DNA of 64,000 nucleotides from Desulfuromonadales bacterium (GCA_013349325.1 DUZX01000011.1:1-64000), one strand, 5' to 3'. Shown: positions 1-9,186, numbered from the stretch's first letter. The notes: generated from the letters alone by a model not told the origin. A program made the numbers and translations.

Positions 1-36
1 GCTGTCGTTGCAGAGGAAGATTACGAAGAACTGTAG
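1..36 (+). CDS. C-terminal end of an upstream gene (partial)
   Basis: Frame 1 is open from the first base and ends at a TAG, giving the last eleven residues AVVAEEDYEEL of a protein whose body lies outside the window. The acidic tail is not enough to name a family. A strong bidirectional hairpin follows, which supports a real gene end here. Confidence 0.5.
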   Translation, partial: AVVAEEDYEEL

Positions 37-62
37 TTTGAACTTGAATGTAAGATTGCGTT

Positions 63-98
63 AAAAAGGCCCCGATCATATCAGATCGGGGCCTTTTT
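63..98. terminator. Bidirectional rho-independent terminator
   Basis: A perfect 15-bp stem, 63-77 with 84-98, closes a six-base loop. It has A5 on one side and T5 on the other, so it can terminate transcription in both directions. It sits between the upstream plus-strand gene and the converging ImcH-like gene. Confidence 0.9.
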
Positions 99-121
99 GC
101 CGTACTATGATGCTGTGCGGA

Positions 122-1657
122 TCAGTGCTTTTTTGCTACACCCGCGCCACCGGTTACATCAATTTCGCTGGGGCTGTGGCAGTCACTGCAATTTGTCTTG
201 GTGATTTCATCCCCGATATCCACAGGATGTACAAATTGTTTTACCTGTGTACCCGCTGGGATGTTCTCCTGAGTCTGGCTTATAACCGCGTGACAAAGAT
301 TGCAGTCTTTGGAGATGACTTTTCCAGCGGCATTCTTATGTTTGCCGTCGTGACAACGGAAGCAGCCCGGGAAGTAAAAGTGTCCGATATGCGTCGGGTA
401 GGCATGCCAGGCAACCTTCATTTTGGGGAAGTAGTTGCGGGAATAGATTTCCTGAATCTGTTCGATGGCCTGCTTGATGGAAGCAGCCTTGCTCGTTACC
501 AGGGCAGGATAATTCTTGGCATAGTAATCCTGAATGCCCTTGGCTATTGCAGCTGACGCCTCTTCTGTCGTTTTATACGGTTTCTCAACCAGTTCAACGC
601 CTACTTTCTTCAGGTATGGCAGTGATGGATCGAGCTTGTTGGCGGCAAAACGGTGATCCATCTCCTGGCTGGGCGGATTATATCCATGAGCCGGGCGGTT
701 GTGGCAGTCGATGCAATCCATAATACGTGTTTCATGTTTTGCAAGCTCTTCTTTCGATACCGGTTTTTCAGTGTTGAGGTACGTATCAAAGGTGCCGTCC
801 GCCTTCTTGACAGTAATGGAAGGAATGTTAAATCGTTTCTCGTCAGTAGCGATATACGAGACTTCCTTGCCGATGTGCCAGTGGATACCTGAGGTATTTG
901 GCGCTCCGGGTGTGCCTCCGATTTTGATCAACATCTGTACTTCGCGGCGGGTATTCTGCTCATTGGGGGCGTTATGTGAAAAAACTTTGTAACGGGCGGC
1001 GACGAATTTTTCGGGCCAGTGGCAATGTTCGCAGGTTCCTCGAGCAGAGCGGAGATTGTGAACCGGAGTCGGGATCGGCGTTGGAAATGTTCCGGTCAAT
1101 ACGGAATAGAGCTGTCTCGTACCATTGATTTTAGCTTTGACATAGTAATTCAGGCCAGAGCCGACGTGGCACTCAACGCAGCGTACTCTGGCATGAGGTG
1201 AGGCAAGCCAGGCGGTATGTTCCGGTTCCATCGGAACATGGCACACTTCACCGCAAAATGTGGTTGACTCGGTGAATTCAAAACCTTTGATCGTCGTAAC
1301 GCCAATTACGGCGAAGAATACCACGGTCACCATGGCAAAGAAGACCGTCAGGCGCAGCTTTTTAGGATCGTTGAAATCCAGACGCGGCAATGGCGGGATG
1401 TCAACATTGGGATTTTTGCGATGGGAGTTACGGACTCTCCAAGCACCAAAATAGGTCAGGACGCCGCCGAATACAATACCGCCCGGAAGCAGAAATAGTG
1501 TGATGATTTCCAGATAGGGGTTTCCGAGGCCCATAAATTCCTGCAGGGCTATAAACAGCACGATTACCAGGGCGGATATTGCCGAGAGCAGCATTCCCAG
1601 CAAACTGATAATGTTCATGTAATATTTCTCTGCGCTTACTTTTTTCACCGGTTCCAT
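122..1657 (-). CDS. imcH: ImcH-like seven-haem inner-membrane cytochrome c (NapC/NirT type)
   Basis: Seen: 511 residues with three predicted membrane helices (about 14-40, 50-72, 103-122), followed by a periplasmic part with six CXXCH motifs and one earlier CX3CH (C135-GEV-C-H140). The haem count, length and NapC/NirT-like start match ImcH, the inner-membrane quinol oxidase Geobacter needs for high-potential extracellular acceptors. The start has an AAGGAGGT ribosome site seven bases upstream. The gene is monocistronic and ends against a bidirectional terminator. Family-level assignment is firm. The ImcH name rests on architecture and remembered length, since other NapC/NirT paralogues exist in these genomes. 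Confidence 0.7.
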   Translation of the reverse strand: MEPVKKVSAEKYYMNIISLLGMLLSAISALVIVLFIALQEFMGLGNPYLEIITLFLLPGGIVFGGVLTYFGAWRVRNSHRKNPNVDIPPLPRLDFNDPKKLRLTVFFAMVTVVFFAVIGVTTIKGFEFTESTTFCGEVCHVPMEPEHTAWLASPHARVRCVECHVGSGLNYYVKAKINGTRQLYSVLTGTFPTPIPTPVHNLRSARGTCEHCHWPEKFVAARYKVFSHNAPNEQNTRREVQMLIKIGGTPGAPNTSGIHWHIGKEVSYIATDEKRFNIPSITVKKADGTFDTYLNTEKPVSKEELAKHETRIMDCIDCHNRPAHGYNPPSQEMDHRFAANKLDPSLPYLKKVGVELVEKPYKTTEEASAAIAKGIQDYYAKNYPALVTSKAASIKQAIEQIQEIYSRNYFPKMKVAWHAYPTHIGHFYFPGCFRCHDGKHKNAAGKVISKDCNLCHAVISQTQENIPAGTQVKQFVHPVDIGDEITKTNCSDCHSPSEIDVTGGAGVAKKH

Positions 1658-1867
1658 TCACTACCTCCTTGCTACAGCATTTTTATACATAAAAAATAGG
1701 CATCGACAGCAGTCTAAAGTAATCATCCAATACAAAAAACGCACTTAAATAGCATGGCACCTATCTAAATGCAACTTAAAATGATTTTTGTTTCACGACA
1801 TATTCACGTATCGATACGGTTCAATGATCCGTTTTTGGTCACGTCCGGGACTTGAAATATTCTACAG

Positions 1868-1896
1868 TTGACAAATTCAGGTGTTGTAATTATTTT
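1868..1896 (+). promoter_or_regulatory. Sigma-70-type promoter for the membrane-protein gene
   Basis: TTGACA (1868-1873), a 17-base spacer and TATTTT (1891-1896) lie about 60 bases before the start at 1959. This is in the 301-base divergent gap between the imcH-like gene and the plus-strand gene. The rest of the gap is AT-rich, with no open frame I would defend. Confidence 0.6.
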
Positions 1897-1958
1897 AAAC
1901 AACGTTTTATTTTGTGTAATGTTCCAATTGATGTGCAAATAAACAGGGAGGTACGTAG

Positions 1959-3779
1959 ATGGTAGCGTCAGAACAGACTACAGAAGAGCGGGAGCAGGAG
2001 CTGACAGCTCGTCTGAAGCTTATGGAACAGCAGTTGGAACGTCTGACTGCCCGTCTTGGTGATGAAAACTCACCCGCTGGAACCGCCGGTAACGTGACTG
2101 CACCTGTCGCTCCGCAGAATGAAATCGAATATCCTGCTGAGGACATCGCTGATGTTTCGGAGGAGGTTCTGAACTGGGCAACTCGCACTGCTCTTTTACC
2201 GCGGCTTGCGACGCTCTGTTTTTTAATGGTTGTGGCCCTCATTTTCAGGACAGTTACTGATAGCGGTGTCATCAGTAAACTGGTTGGGTCTGTATTAGGC
2301 ATGAGTTACGCGAGTATCCTGATAGTCGTGAGCTGGTACTATTTCAGCAAGCAAAGCCTTCTTGCCCCTGTCTTTGCCGCATGTGGTGCTATCCTGATGT
2401 CAAGCATTGTTGTAGAAACGCATACTCACTTCAAGTCACTGCCGTTGATACCGGCGTATGCAACTCTGGTCGCGACCGGTATTGTCATGGCGATCATCAG
2501 CCGTCGATTCGATGCCTTTACCCCAATTTCAGTAGGAACACTTGCGATGTGTTTCGCAGGTGCAGCGATTGATTACCCGCACCCCATCTTCCCGTACCTG
2601 TCTCTGGTGCTTTTTGCTGCCAACGTGCTTGCCTATTTTGCCGCACAGATGAAACGTTGTGGCTGGCTGCGCTGGACGGTTTTAATCGTGAGCATGTTTA
2701 TGCTGCAGCTCTGGGGTTTCCGACTCGGGAATGTGCTGCGGCGCGGTGAAATGCCCACTCCGGATCTCGCGTATTCGTGGTTTTTGCCGGTTGTGGCGGT
2801 CTTCGCTGCAACCTATTTTGTCTTTGCCTTATTCGGTATTCTCTTCAGAAAAGCTGATCACATATCCCGATTTGATGCGTCTCTACCGACGATCAGTGCA
2901 CTCTGGGCTTTTTCAACGGCATATTATGTCGTAAACGCTGCAGGGGGCGGTACAGGTGTTTTGGGGATAGCGGGAACATTTATTGCCGTCGGGTTACTTG
3001 TCCTCAGTTTTTGGCTGGCACAGCGTTCACGTGAGGGATCCCCCGGAGCCGGCACTTTTTTCTTTGCCAGTGGTGTTATGCTGGCGTTGGCGCTGCCAGC
3101 CGCAACCGGTAAAGCGATATTTTCGCTACCGTTCATCTCCATGGTGGCAATCTTTATGGCGGTTGTATCCCGTTCCTGGGGGAGCGGGACGGTCAGGTTT
3201 GCAACCTATCTGTTCCATATTTACTGTAGCATCGCTATTGCAGTCCTGCTTAAGGGGAGTGACCCTGCCGCCCTGGATGCGGTCAATATTCTGCCGGCCG
3301 GCCTGCTTGCCGTAATCATACTGTATCAATATCAGTGGTGTCGCTGGTGGCCGCCAACGGCGGAATATTCTTTCTTTGAGCGCTTTGATGCGCATGACCG
3401 TAGTTCCGTACTGTTGCTGCTGGGTGGTCTTTTAAGCGGATTTTTTATGGTGCGCTGTACAATCTATCAGACCCTGCAGCTGATTCCAGGCTCCACCTCA
3501 CCGGATGTCTTCCGCTGCTCGCAATCGGTACTGATCAATATTGCCGCGATTGTCCTTGTTGTACTGGCGTACCTGCGCAAGGATAAAACACTCAGAAACG
3601 TTGCAATATTTGTTATGATTATTGGCGGCGTCAAGGTTTTTGCTTATGATTTGCTTGGTACGCATGGCTTGCCGCTTGTATTCAGCGTATTTTCATTTGG
3701 TATGGCTGCTGCTGCCGAATCGGTTGCACTTGGTAAATGGCCAAAGAAAGCGGTCGAACAGGTTGTTGCTGCTGAATAA
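1959..3779 (+). CDS. Polytopic membrane protein of unknown function (DUF2339-like)
   Basis: 606 residues. A charged N-terminal stretch (about 1-35) looks like a short coiled coil, then an acidic linker leads to roughly a dozen hydrophobic helices filling residues 75-600. A GGGAGG ribosome site precedes the ATG. The pattern of a coiled-coil head followed by many helices is seen in the DUF2339 family, but this copy is shorter than many members and I see no catalytic motif. It stands alone between a promoter and a terminator hairpin. Function unknown; a membrane location is the only secure statement. Confidence 0.75.
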   Translation: MVASEQTTEEREQELTARLKLMEQQLERLTARLGDENSPAGTAGNVTAPVAPQNEIEYPAEDIADVSEEVLNWATRTALLPRLATLCFLMVVALIFRTVTDSGVISKLVGSVLGMSYASILIVVSWYYFSKQSLLAPVFAACGAILMSSIVVETHTHFKSLPLIPAYATLVATGIVMAIISRRFDAFTPISVGTLAMCFAGAAIDYPHPIFPYLSLVLFAANVLAYFAAQMKRCGWLRWTVLIVSMFMLQLWGFRLGNVLRRGEMPTPDLAYSWFLPVVAVFAATYFVFALFGILFRKADHISRFDASLPTISALWAFSTAYYVVNAAGGGTGVLGIAGTFIAVGLLVLSFWLAQRSREGSPGAGTFFFASGVMLALALPAATGKAIFSLPFISMVAIFMAVVSRSWGSGTVRFATYLFHIYCSIAIAVLLKGSDPAALDAVNILPAGLLAVIILYQYQWCRWWPPTAEYSFFERFDAHDRSSVLLLLGGLLSGFFMVRCTIYQTLQLIPGSTSPDVFRCSQSVLINIAAIVLVVLAYLRKDKTLRNVAIFVMIIGGVKVFAYDLLGTHGLPLVFSVFSFGMAAAAESVALGKWPKKAVEQVVAAE

Positions 3780-3812
3780 TGAGCACTGGTTTCAGAAACT
3801 GTACTATAAAAC

Positions 3813-3840
3813 GGGGATGCCACTTATTCATGGCATCCCC
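3813..3840. terminator. Terminator hairpin between converging genes
   Basis: A perfect 10-bp stem, GGGGATGCCA (3813-3822) with TGGCATCCCC (3831-3840), is flanked by an A-run before and GCTTTATATT after. It lies between the end of the membrane protein gene and the converging CbcL-like gene and may serve both. Confidence 0.75.
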
Positions 3841-3896
3841 GCTTTATATTCAGCTGACTACGTATGTTTCGGTTTTCGTTTTACACGCGCTGCCTG

Positions 3897-5744
3897 TCAG
3901 TGTCCTCCACCGGACAAAAATGCAAGAATCATCAGTACCATCAGTGCCAGTCCGATTAACACTGCCGAGAATCCGAAACCCTTGAAGAGGAAGTCACGCA
4001 GAACGCCGCTGGTTGTCTTGCAGGCAAATTGCTCGGTGATACCGAGCTCCTCGTAACGCTTCCACTGGTCTCCACGTTCCTCGAGCATCTCTTCCTTGCC
4101 GATCTGCCCATTGAAAATTACAAAGTCCATAGGGAACTTTTCAGGACGGCAGTGTGTGTTGAAGAAGTGCACCGAGAAGATGAACCCGGTTGCCAGAAGT
4201 GCTTCATCTGAATGTACGATAGTGGCTACATTGAATGCCCAGCCAGGCAGGAACATCCCGAATAGCTCCGGAAACCAGAGCATCAGCCCGGAGCCACCGA
4301 TGGCAAACATACCCCAGAAGACGGCAACAAAGTCAAATTTCTCCCAATATGTCCAACGCTCAAATGTCGGTTTTGGACCTTTAAAGAAGAACCATTTGAC
4401 CATGCCGATGACGTCTCTGATGTCTCGCAGGTTAAAGCAGAGCGAATCCGGGCCGAACAAGCGCTGGATAGGGTTGCCCGGGATATCTTTTCTAATAAAC
4501 AGGAAGTGGAAGCTCATTATCAGGGCGGAGCTGAAGTACACGAAGGTGATACCGGCACAAATCCTGTGAATAAAGGCAGCTACAGGTGCCCCACCGTAGA
4601 ACTGCATCATGAAGGTTGCCCACTGCTGATCGCTGAACTTGAGCGGTAAGCCGGTCAGAGACAGACCCAGGAAGCTGGTGATGACAAGAACATGCAGGAA
4701 GATATGCAGGCCGTTAAAGCGACGATACTGCTTGTGAGCATCCGGGATAGCGAGATGATGCGTACCGGCCATCAGTTTGGCGGCCTTTTCCCGATTTTCA
4801 ATGAATCCCCGGAACATCCAGAGCAGCGAATGAACCCAGAACACTGCGAAGGTTGAAACCAGCAAGCCGGTCATCGCGATAAACGTGTAATACAGGATCG
4901 GGTATTTTTCACGGTCAGTCATCTCACCATGGGCATAAAACTTTGCAAAGAGCGGTGTCGCCTTGGGGTGACAGGTTGCACACTGTTTAACCATATTGGT
5001 CGGGTTAATGCTGGATTGCGGATCTGATTTCGGTAAAACCGAGTGGGCGGTATGGCAATCGGCACAACCGGCTACTTTTTCGGGAAAGCCGAGACGATAA
5101 TTCTTCTCGTGGTAGCTCTCCATATACGACTTGACCGCGACGTTGGTGACTTTATTCTTAGACATCAATGCCTGGTCACTGTGGCACTTCATGCAGACTT
5201 TCGTATGAAATTCGCGCCCTTTGTGGTCCGTTGCACCGCCCAGTTTCTGGATGGCATGCAGATTATGGCAGTCATGGCAGGCAGCTGAATCCATATTGCC
5301 GGCAGCGACAGCTTTGCCATGGACAGATTTCCGATAGACAGATTCCTTGTCATGGCACTGAACACATTTGGCAACAGCAATGCGTTTGTCGTTTTTCCAG
5401 TAGGTATGAGTATGGATATCAGTATGGCACTGGGCGCACATGACTCCTTTTTCTGCGTGAACACTGGCGTAATGTTCTGAAGTGGCTTTTTTATGGCAGC
5501 GCTCGCACTGTACCTTTTGAACTAAAATTTCCTTTTTCATATGCTTGAGCAGGTCGGTTATATCGATATGGCAGCTGGTACAGGCATTTTTGCCATGTAC
5601 CGACTTGGCAAAAGCCTGCACGGATATCTTGTCACCGTGGCAACCGAGACAGGTGGCCGGATCGATGGCCATACCCTGTTCAGCGCGTACAGAAACTGAT
5701 GTTAGCATCAACAGAAACAACACCAAGGCGAAACGACTATTCAT
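3897..5744 (-). CDS. cbcL: CbcL-like quinol oxidase: nonahaem cytochrome c fused to b-type cytochrome
   Basis: Seen: a signal peptide (about 1-20), nine CXXCH motifs in the first ~300 residues, then a membrane b-type cytochrome domain with several helices and His residues (Ni/Fe-hydrogenase cytochrome b / HydB-like). Nine c-haems plus this b domain is the architecture of Geobacter CbcL, which oxidises menaquinol when the external acceptor has low potential. An in-frame extension reaches 5894, but the GGAGG site lies before the ATG at 5744 and the signal peptide starts there, so I place the start at 5744 (615 residues). It is last in a run of minus-strand periplasmic cytochromes, its likely electron acceptors. 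Confidence 0.75.
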   Translation of the reverse strand: MNSRFALVLFLLMLTSVSVRAEQGMAIDPATCLGCHGDKISVQAFAKSVHGKNACTSCHIDITDLLKHMKKEILVQKVQCERCHKKATSEHYASVHAEKGVMCAQCHTDIHTHTYWKNDKRIAVAKCVQCHDKESVYRKSVHGKAVAAGNMDSAACHDCHNLHAIQKLGGATDHKGREFHTKVCMKCHSDQALMSKNKVTNVAVKSYMESYHEKNYRLGFPEKVAGCADCHTAHSVLPKSDPQSSINPTNMVKQCATCHPKATPLFAKFYAHGEMTDREKYPILYYTFIAMTGLLVSTFAVFWVHSLLWMFRGFIENREKAAKLMAGTHHLAIPDAHKQYRRFNGLHIFLHVLVITSFLGLSLTGLPLKFSDQQWATFMMQFYGGAPVAAFIHRICAGITFVYFSSALIMSFHFLFIRKDIPGNPIQRLFGPDSLCFNLRDIRDVIGMVKWFFFKGPKPTFERWTYWEKFDFVAVFWGMFAIGGSGLMLWFPELFGMFLPGWAFNVATIVHSDEALLATGFIFSVHFFNTHCRPEKFPMDFVIFNGQIGKEEMLEERGDQWKRYEELGITEQFACKTTSGVLRDFLFKGFGFSAVLIGLALMVLMILAFLSGGGH

Positions 5745-5964
5745 TTTTTCCTCCAAACTCTTTTTTCTGGAAACTCCAGTATGTGTGTCATCTGCTTTTC
5801 CAAGCAGAGCGGGTTCAATAGTACCAGCTAAATGAAAAGGCACAACAGTATGAATAAAAAAAGGCGACAAACCAAGTCTGCCGCCTATTGTCATCAGAAG
5901 CTGTCTGTGCTCGTCATGCTAATAAACCCTTTTGCGTCAATGTCTTAATTAGTTGAGATCACTG

Positions 5965-6231
5965 CTATTTGGTATGGCAGCCTTTACAGTTCGTCGGCCC
6001 CTTCTTCATATCGGTGTGGCACTCTTTACATTTTTTGTGAGCGAAATCCTTGCCAAAACCCTCGATTTTTCCACCGTCAGCTTTTTCATGGCATTTTTTG
6101 CAGTCTTTTAATGCTTCGGCATGCGCCTTGTGTTTGAAAGAAACACCTTTTTTCATTTCGATTACGTCAGCAGCAAAAGCTGAACCTGCAAAAACGCTGA
6201 TAGCCAACAGTGAAACAAGTATCTTCTTCAT
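5965..6231 (-). CDS. PpcA-family triheme cytochrome c7
   Basis: 88 residues: a signal peptide ending at AFA, then a mature domain of about 70 residues with three CXXCH sites, Lys-rich throughout. The motif around KIEGFGK and the spacing match the PpcA-E family, soluble periplasmic carriers that take electrons from ImcH/CbcL-type proteins to outer-membrane conduits in Geobacter. A GTG six bases upstream is possible, but GGGAG sits seven bases before the ATG at 6231. Which ppc paralogue it is cannot be said. The 205-base gap upstream (6232-6436) shows no gene. Confidence 0.9.
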   Translation of the reverse strand: MKKILVSLLAISVFAGSAFAADVIEMKKGVSFKHKAHAEALKDCKKCHEKADGGKIEGFGKDFAHKKCKECHTDMKKGPTNCKGCHTK

Positions 6232-6436
6232 AGACACACTCCCTTTTTGTAGTTTTCTACATGCGGATAGCCCGCAAGCAGTCTGATTTCAGAATCGTTA
6301 CAAAGCAAAACACACACAGCTATGTTCAGGGTTAGCGGCGTCAAAGATGAATCCCTGACTACCTTAATCTGATAGTACAGCCGAACGACAGACATTACAT
6401 TAAATTTAAATAATAAAAACAGCTACTTAAAATTCA

Positions 6437-6745
6437 TCAGGCATAATTTTGTGGCGGGACGATAATCGGCATAACGACTTCAGGCAACATTTTATATTGC
6501 TCCGGAGTAACCGTCGTTACAACAAGGGGTGCGTAGAGGGCACCGAAAGCGAAGGAAGTGATGAGGTAGGCTCCACAACAGACGGACGTATCACAGCTGT
6601 CGGTCTGGTGTGATTGTGAGTGGTGTCCCGTGTCAGAGGTATCCGCGCTGTCCGGTATGCCGAGGCATGATGCGCACGGGTGTGCGAAGCATGCCATCGG
6701 CACAAGTAGATACATAACCAGAAGTATGATGCAAATACATCTCAT
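6437..6745 (-). CDS. Small secreted Cys/His-rich protein, unknown
   Basis: 102 residues. A hydrophobic N-terminus (about 5-22) is followed by CASC, a His/Asp/Ser-rich stretch (HHSQSHQTDSC) and CC, then a second hydrophobic segment and a Pro-rich end. The start at 6745 lies nine bases beyond the stop of the dodecahaem cytochrome gene with an AAGG site, so the two are probably co-transcribed. The clustered Cys and His suggest metal binding. It is not a c-haem protein (no CXXCH) and I do not recognise a family. Confidence 0.6.
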   Translation of the reverse strand: MRCICIILLVMYLLVPMACFAHPCASCLGIPDSADTSDTGHHSQSHQTDSCDTSVCCGAYLITSFAFGALYAPLVVTTVTPEQYKMLPEVVMPIIVPPQNYA

Positions 6746-6753
6746 GATTAACC

Positions 6754-7776
6754 TTACATTTTGTGGCACTTACCGCATTCATCCTGCACAGGGAAAGCGT
6801 CTTTGCCCTTGTTATGACATGCGCCGCAAGATTTGCCGGATTCCATCTCGGCCATGGTTGCTTTCAGAGCACCAGCTTTAAAGGGGAATATTTTGGTATG
6901 GCAATCAGCACATTTGTAACTCTGGAGGTGAAAGTCGTGGCTGAAGGTGGCCAGACCGCCATCAGTCTTGAATGTAATGACACCCGGTTTGTATCCTTTA
7001 TGGCATGTGGCACAATCGCCTGCCGATGAGAACGCGTCTTTACCGTTATGGCAGGCGCCGCACGATTTACCTTTTGACATGCTATCCATCGTCACTTTTC
7101 CAACTACTGCACTATACGGGAATATTTTTGTGTGACATGCGTCACATTTATATGCCTGCAGGTGAAATGAGTGACTGAAAGTTACCGAAGGTACCGTTTT
7201 AAGCGCAAAGTTGATATCCTTCGGTTTTAAACCTTTGTGGCAACGGTCACAGTTGCCGGCTACCGTAAAGGCGCGCTTGCCGTTGTGGCAGGAGCCACAT
7301 GTCTTCCCTTTTTCCATCTGTGCCATGGTTACACCCTTCTCCTTGGTGATAACCTTGCCGCTGTGACACGACCGGCATGCTCCCCCAGTTTTGGCGAGAT
7401 GCTGTGAGTGGCTGAAGACGACAGCCCCAACTGATTTGACCGGGTAGGTAACATTTTGAGGGCTGCCCTTGTGGCAACGGATGCACTCTTTTTCGCTTTT
7501 CACACTAAAGGCATTTACACCGCTGTGGCAGGCGCCGCACGAACGGGTTTTTTCCATCTCAGCCATGGTGTAGTGACGCCGATCGCTGAGATTAAAGATG
7601 GCGTTGTGACAGATCTTACATTTGTTGTTGTATTTTTTCAGATGCAGTTCATGACTGAAAACGACGGGGCCGGCATTTTTAAAGCTGAAGGTGACATCTT
7701 TGTACTCAGCCGCTCCAACCGAGAACACTGTGAGCAAAACGAGAGCAATGGCTGAAAACAATATGCATTTTCGCAT
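6754..7776 (-). CDS. Dodecahaem periplasmic cytochrome c built of four triheme c7-like units
   Basis: 340 residues with a signal peptide (about 1-22) and twelve CXXCH motifs. The protein is four repeats of about 80 residues, each with FSHxxHL, a CXXCH, a T/M-rich linker (xTMAEMEKGKSCGACH) and a third CXXCH. This matches the 'nanowire' dodecahaem cytochromes of G. sulfurreducens (GSU1996 and GSU0592 type), which are four chained c7 domains. It probably works as a periplasmic electron wire or capacitor. AAGGAG precedes the ATG. It lies between a one-domain relative (8045-8359) and the small Cys/His gene. Confidence 0.88.
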   Translation of the reverse strand: MRKCILFSAIALVLLTVFSVGAAEYKDVTFSFKNAGPVVFSHELHLKKYNNKCKICHNAIFNLSDRRHYTMAEMEKTRSCGACHSGVNAFSVKSEKECIRCHKGSPQNVTYPVKSVGAVVFSHSQHLAKTGGACRSCHSGKVITKEKGVTMAQMEKGKTCGSCHNGKRAFTVAGNCDRCHKGLKPKDINFALKTVPSVTFSHSFHLQAYKCDACHTKIFPYSAVVGKVTMDSMSKGKSCGACHNGKDAFSSAGDCATCHKGYKPGVITFKTDGGLATFSHDFHLQSYKCADCHTKIFPFKAGALKATMAEMESGKSCGACHNKGKDAFPVQDECGKCHKM

Positions 7777-8044
7777 GGGGCAAACTCCTTGAGGTTAATT
7801 CATTTGGTAGTCTTCCGTATCGCAAGCGGACACAATAGAAGACTGTCCATAAGTGTGTCAATTAAAAATGAAAAACGTACGATAAATTTGGGCGTATTAC
7901 CAGATCAGTGAGCGAGGAAATCGAGGGGTTTTATGGAAAAAACGAGTTGAGTAGCTACGCGAATAATTGAGAGGAATTACCCGCGTAAACAATCAGATTG
8001 CAGGTTTGTACATGTATTGTGTGGGATTACATCGAAAATATGAA

Positions 8045-8359
8045 TTATTTCTGCTTCGCATGACAAATATCGCAATTATCCTTGGATGCGAATGCTTTTT
8101 TGCCGTTATGACACGTACCGCAAAACTTTCCGGCGTGGATGTCATCCATTTTCATGACAGTGGAGCCCTTTTTCATCTTGAAAATCTTCGAATGGCAATC
8201 AAGGCATTTAACCCCGGCATCAAAATGGTTCTTGCCGCTGAAGGTCACTTTGCCCATGGGAGTATCCCACGTGACCGTTTTACCGGGCTGAATTGCAGAT
8301 GCGGAATTCGCCAACAAAACAGAAATAAGTAATGTGATTATTGTAAAACAAGGTTTCAT
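8045..8359 (-). CDS. Single-domain triheme cytochrome c7-like protein
   Basis: 104 residues: a signal peptide (about 1-20, ending SASA), then one triheme unit with CLDCH, CGTCH and CDICH. The unit resembles one repeat of the neighbouring dodecahaem protein (F-SGKNHFD, VMKMDDIHAGKFCGTCHNG), so the larger protein may have grown from such a domain. GGAGG lies six bases before the ATG at 8359; an in-frame extension to 8455 lacks a ribosome site. The 268-base gap between this gene and the dodecahaem gene shows no further gene. Confidence 0.85.
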   Translation of the reverse strand: MKPCFTIITLLISVLLANSASAIQPGKTVTWDTPMGKVTFSGKNHFDAGVKCLDCHSKIFKMKKGSTVMKMDDIHAGKFCGTCHNGKKAFASKDNCDICHAKQK

Positions 8360-8448
8360 GAAAAACCTCCGTTTGAGAATTTTAAAGACGATATACTCGT
8401 TGTTAGTAAATTGCAATTGCAAAGGTGACCGTTGAGCAAATGTTTTTG

Positions 8449-8477
8449 TTGACAAATGAGATGCTGTTTACTAGTAA
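8449..8477 (+). promoter_or_regulatory. Promoter of the tandem cytochrome/Fe-S/NrfD operon
   Basis: TTGACA (8449-8454), 17 bases, TAGTAA (8472-8477) lie about 60 bases before the first gene of the operon at 8539. The site is in the divergent gap shared with the triheme gene. Confidence 0.5.
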
Positions 8478-8538
8478 TACGCTAGCTCACTGCCGTGTGA
8501 TAGGCACTATCCCCTAGTGAAAAACTTTTGAGGCTGTT

Positions 8539-9150
8539 ATGAAGAAACAAAGTTTTAGCAATCAGTGGCTGGTATTTGCCATTGTGGTCTCAGCGCTGCT
8601 TCTGTCAGCTACTCAGGGTCACGCTGTCAGAGTAAAGGAATTCGACCGATCCGGGAAGCTTGTAGTCTCCGATAAGACGGCTGCAGAGCAGCAACCGGTT
8701 TATGACATTAAAAACAAGGCTGCTGATAAAACATTTCCCGTCCCGCGGCCCCCCTTTTCAGATGGTATCTTTCCCTGTTCGCAATGCCACATATACATGA
8801 AGCCAAATCCGCAGCGACGGACACTGACCGAATATCATACCGAGATTGTGTTGCATCATGCAGAAGGGCAGCGTTGGTGCACTGACTGCCATAATTTGCT
8901 CAATCGTGACAAGTTGAGACTGGTTTCCGGAGAGTTAATCGATTTTACCGAGTCATACCGCTTGTGCGGTCAGTGCCATGGCGACAAATTCCGGGACTGG
9001 AAAGTTGGAATCCACGGCAAACGAACCGGATTCTGGAACGGGGAAAAACAGTACCTGCTGTGCGTACACTGTCATAATCCGCACGACCCTAAGTTTAAAG
9101 CGCTCAAGCCGCTACCTCCGCCGGTACGTCCCGGCGCCGCGCGCCACTGA
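8539..9150 (+). CDS. Tetrahaem cytochrome c, first subunit of a Cbc-type membrane complex
   Basis: 203 residues with a signal peptide/anchor (about 1-29) and four CXXCH motifs (CSQCH, CTDCH, CGQCH, CVHCH). The C-terminus is Pro-rich. Followed by a four-cluster ferredoxin-like protein and an NrfD-like quinol protein, it resembles the cytochrome subunit of the cbc menaquinol oxidoreductase clusters of Geobacter, which pass electrons between the quinone pool and periplasmic cytochromes. The direction of electron flow is not evident. First gene of a six-gene operon with its own promoter. Confidence 0.82.
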   Translation: MKKQSFSNQWLVFAIVVSALLLSATQGHAVRVKEFDRSGKLVVSDKTAAEQQPVYDIKNKAADKTFPVPRPPFSDGIFPCSQCHIYMKPNPQRRTLTEYHTEIVLHHAEGQRWCTDCHNLLNRDKLRLVSGELIDFTESYRLCGQCHGDKFRDWKVGIHGKRTGFWNGEKQYLLCVHCHNPHDPKFKALKPLPPPVRPGAARH

Positions 9151-9186
9151 TCCAGACTCTTACCTATAAATCAGGGAGCTGATTTT

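Noticed and set aside
5745-5894. N-terminal 50-residue extension of the CbcL-like protein
   Set aside because: A GGAGG site and signal peptide begin at 5744; the extension is not signal-like and has no ribosome site.
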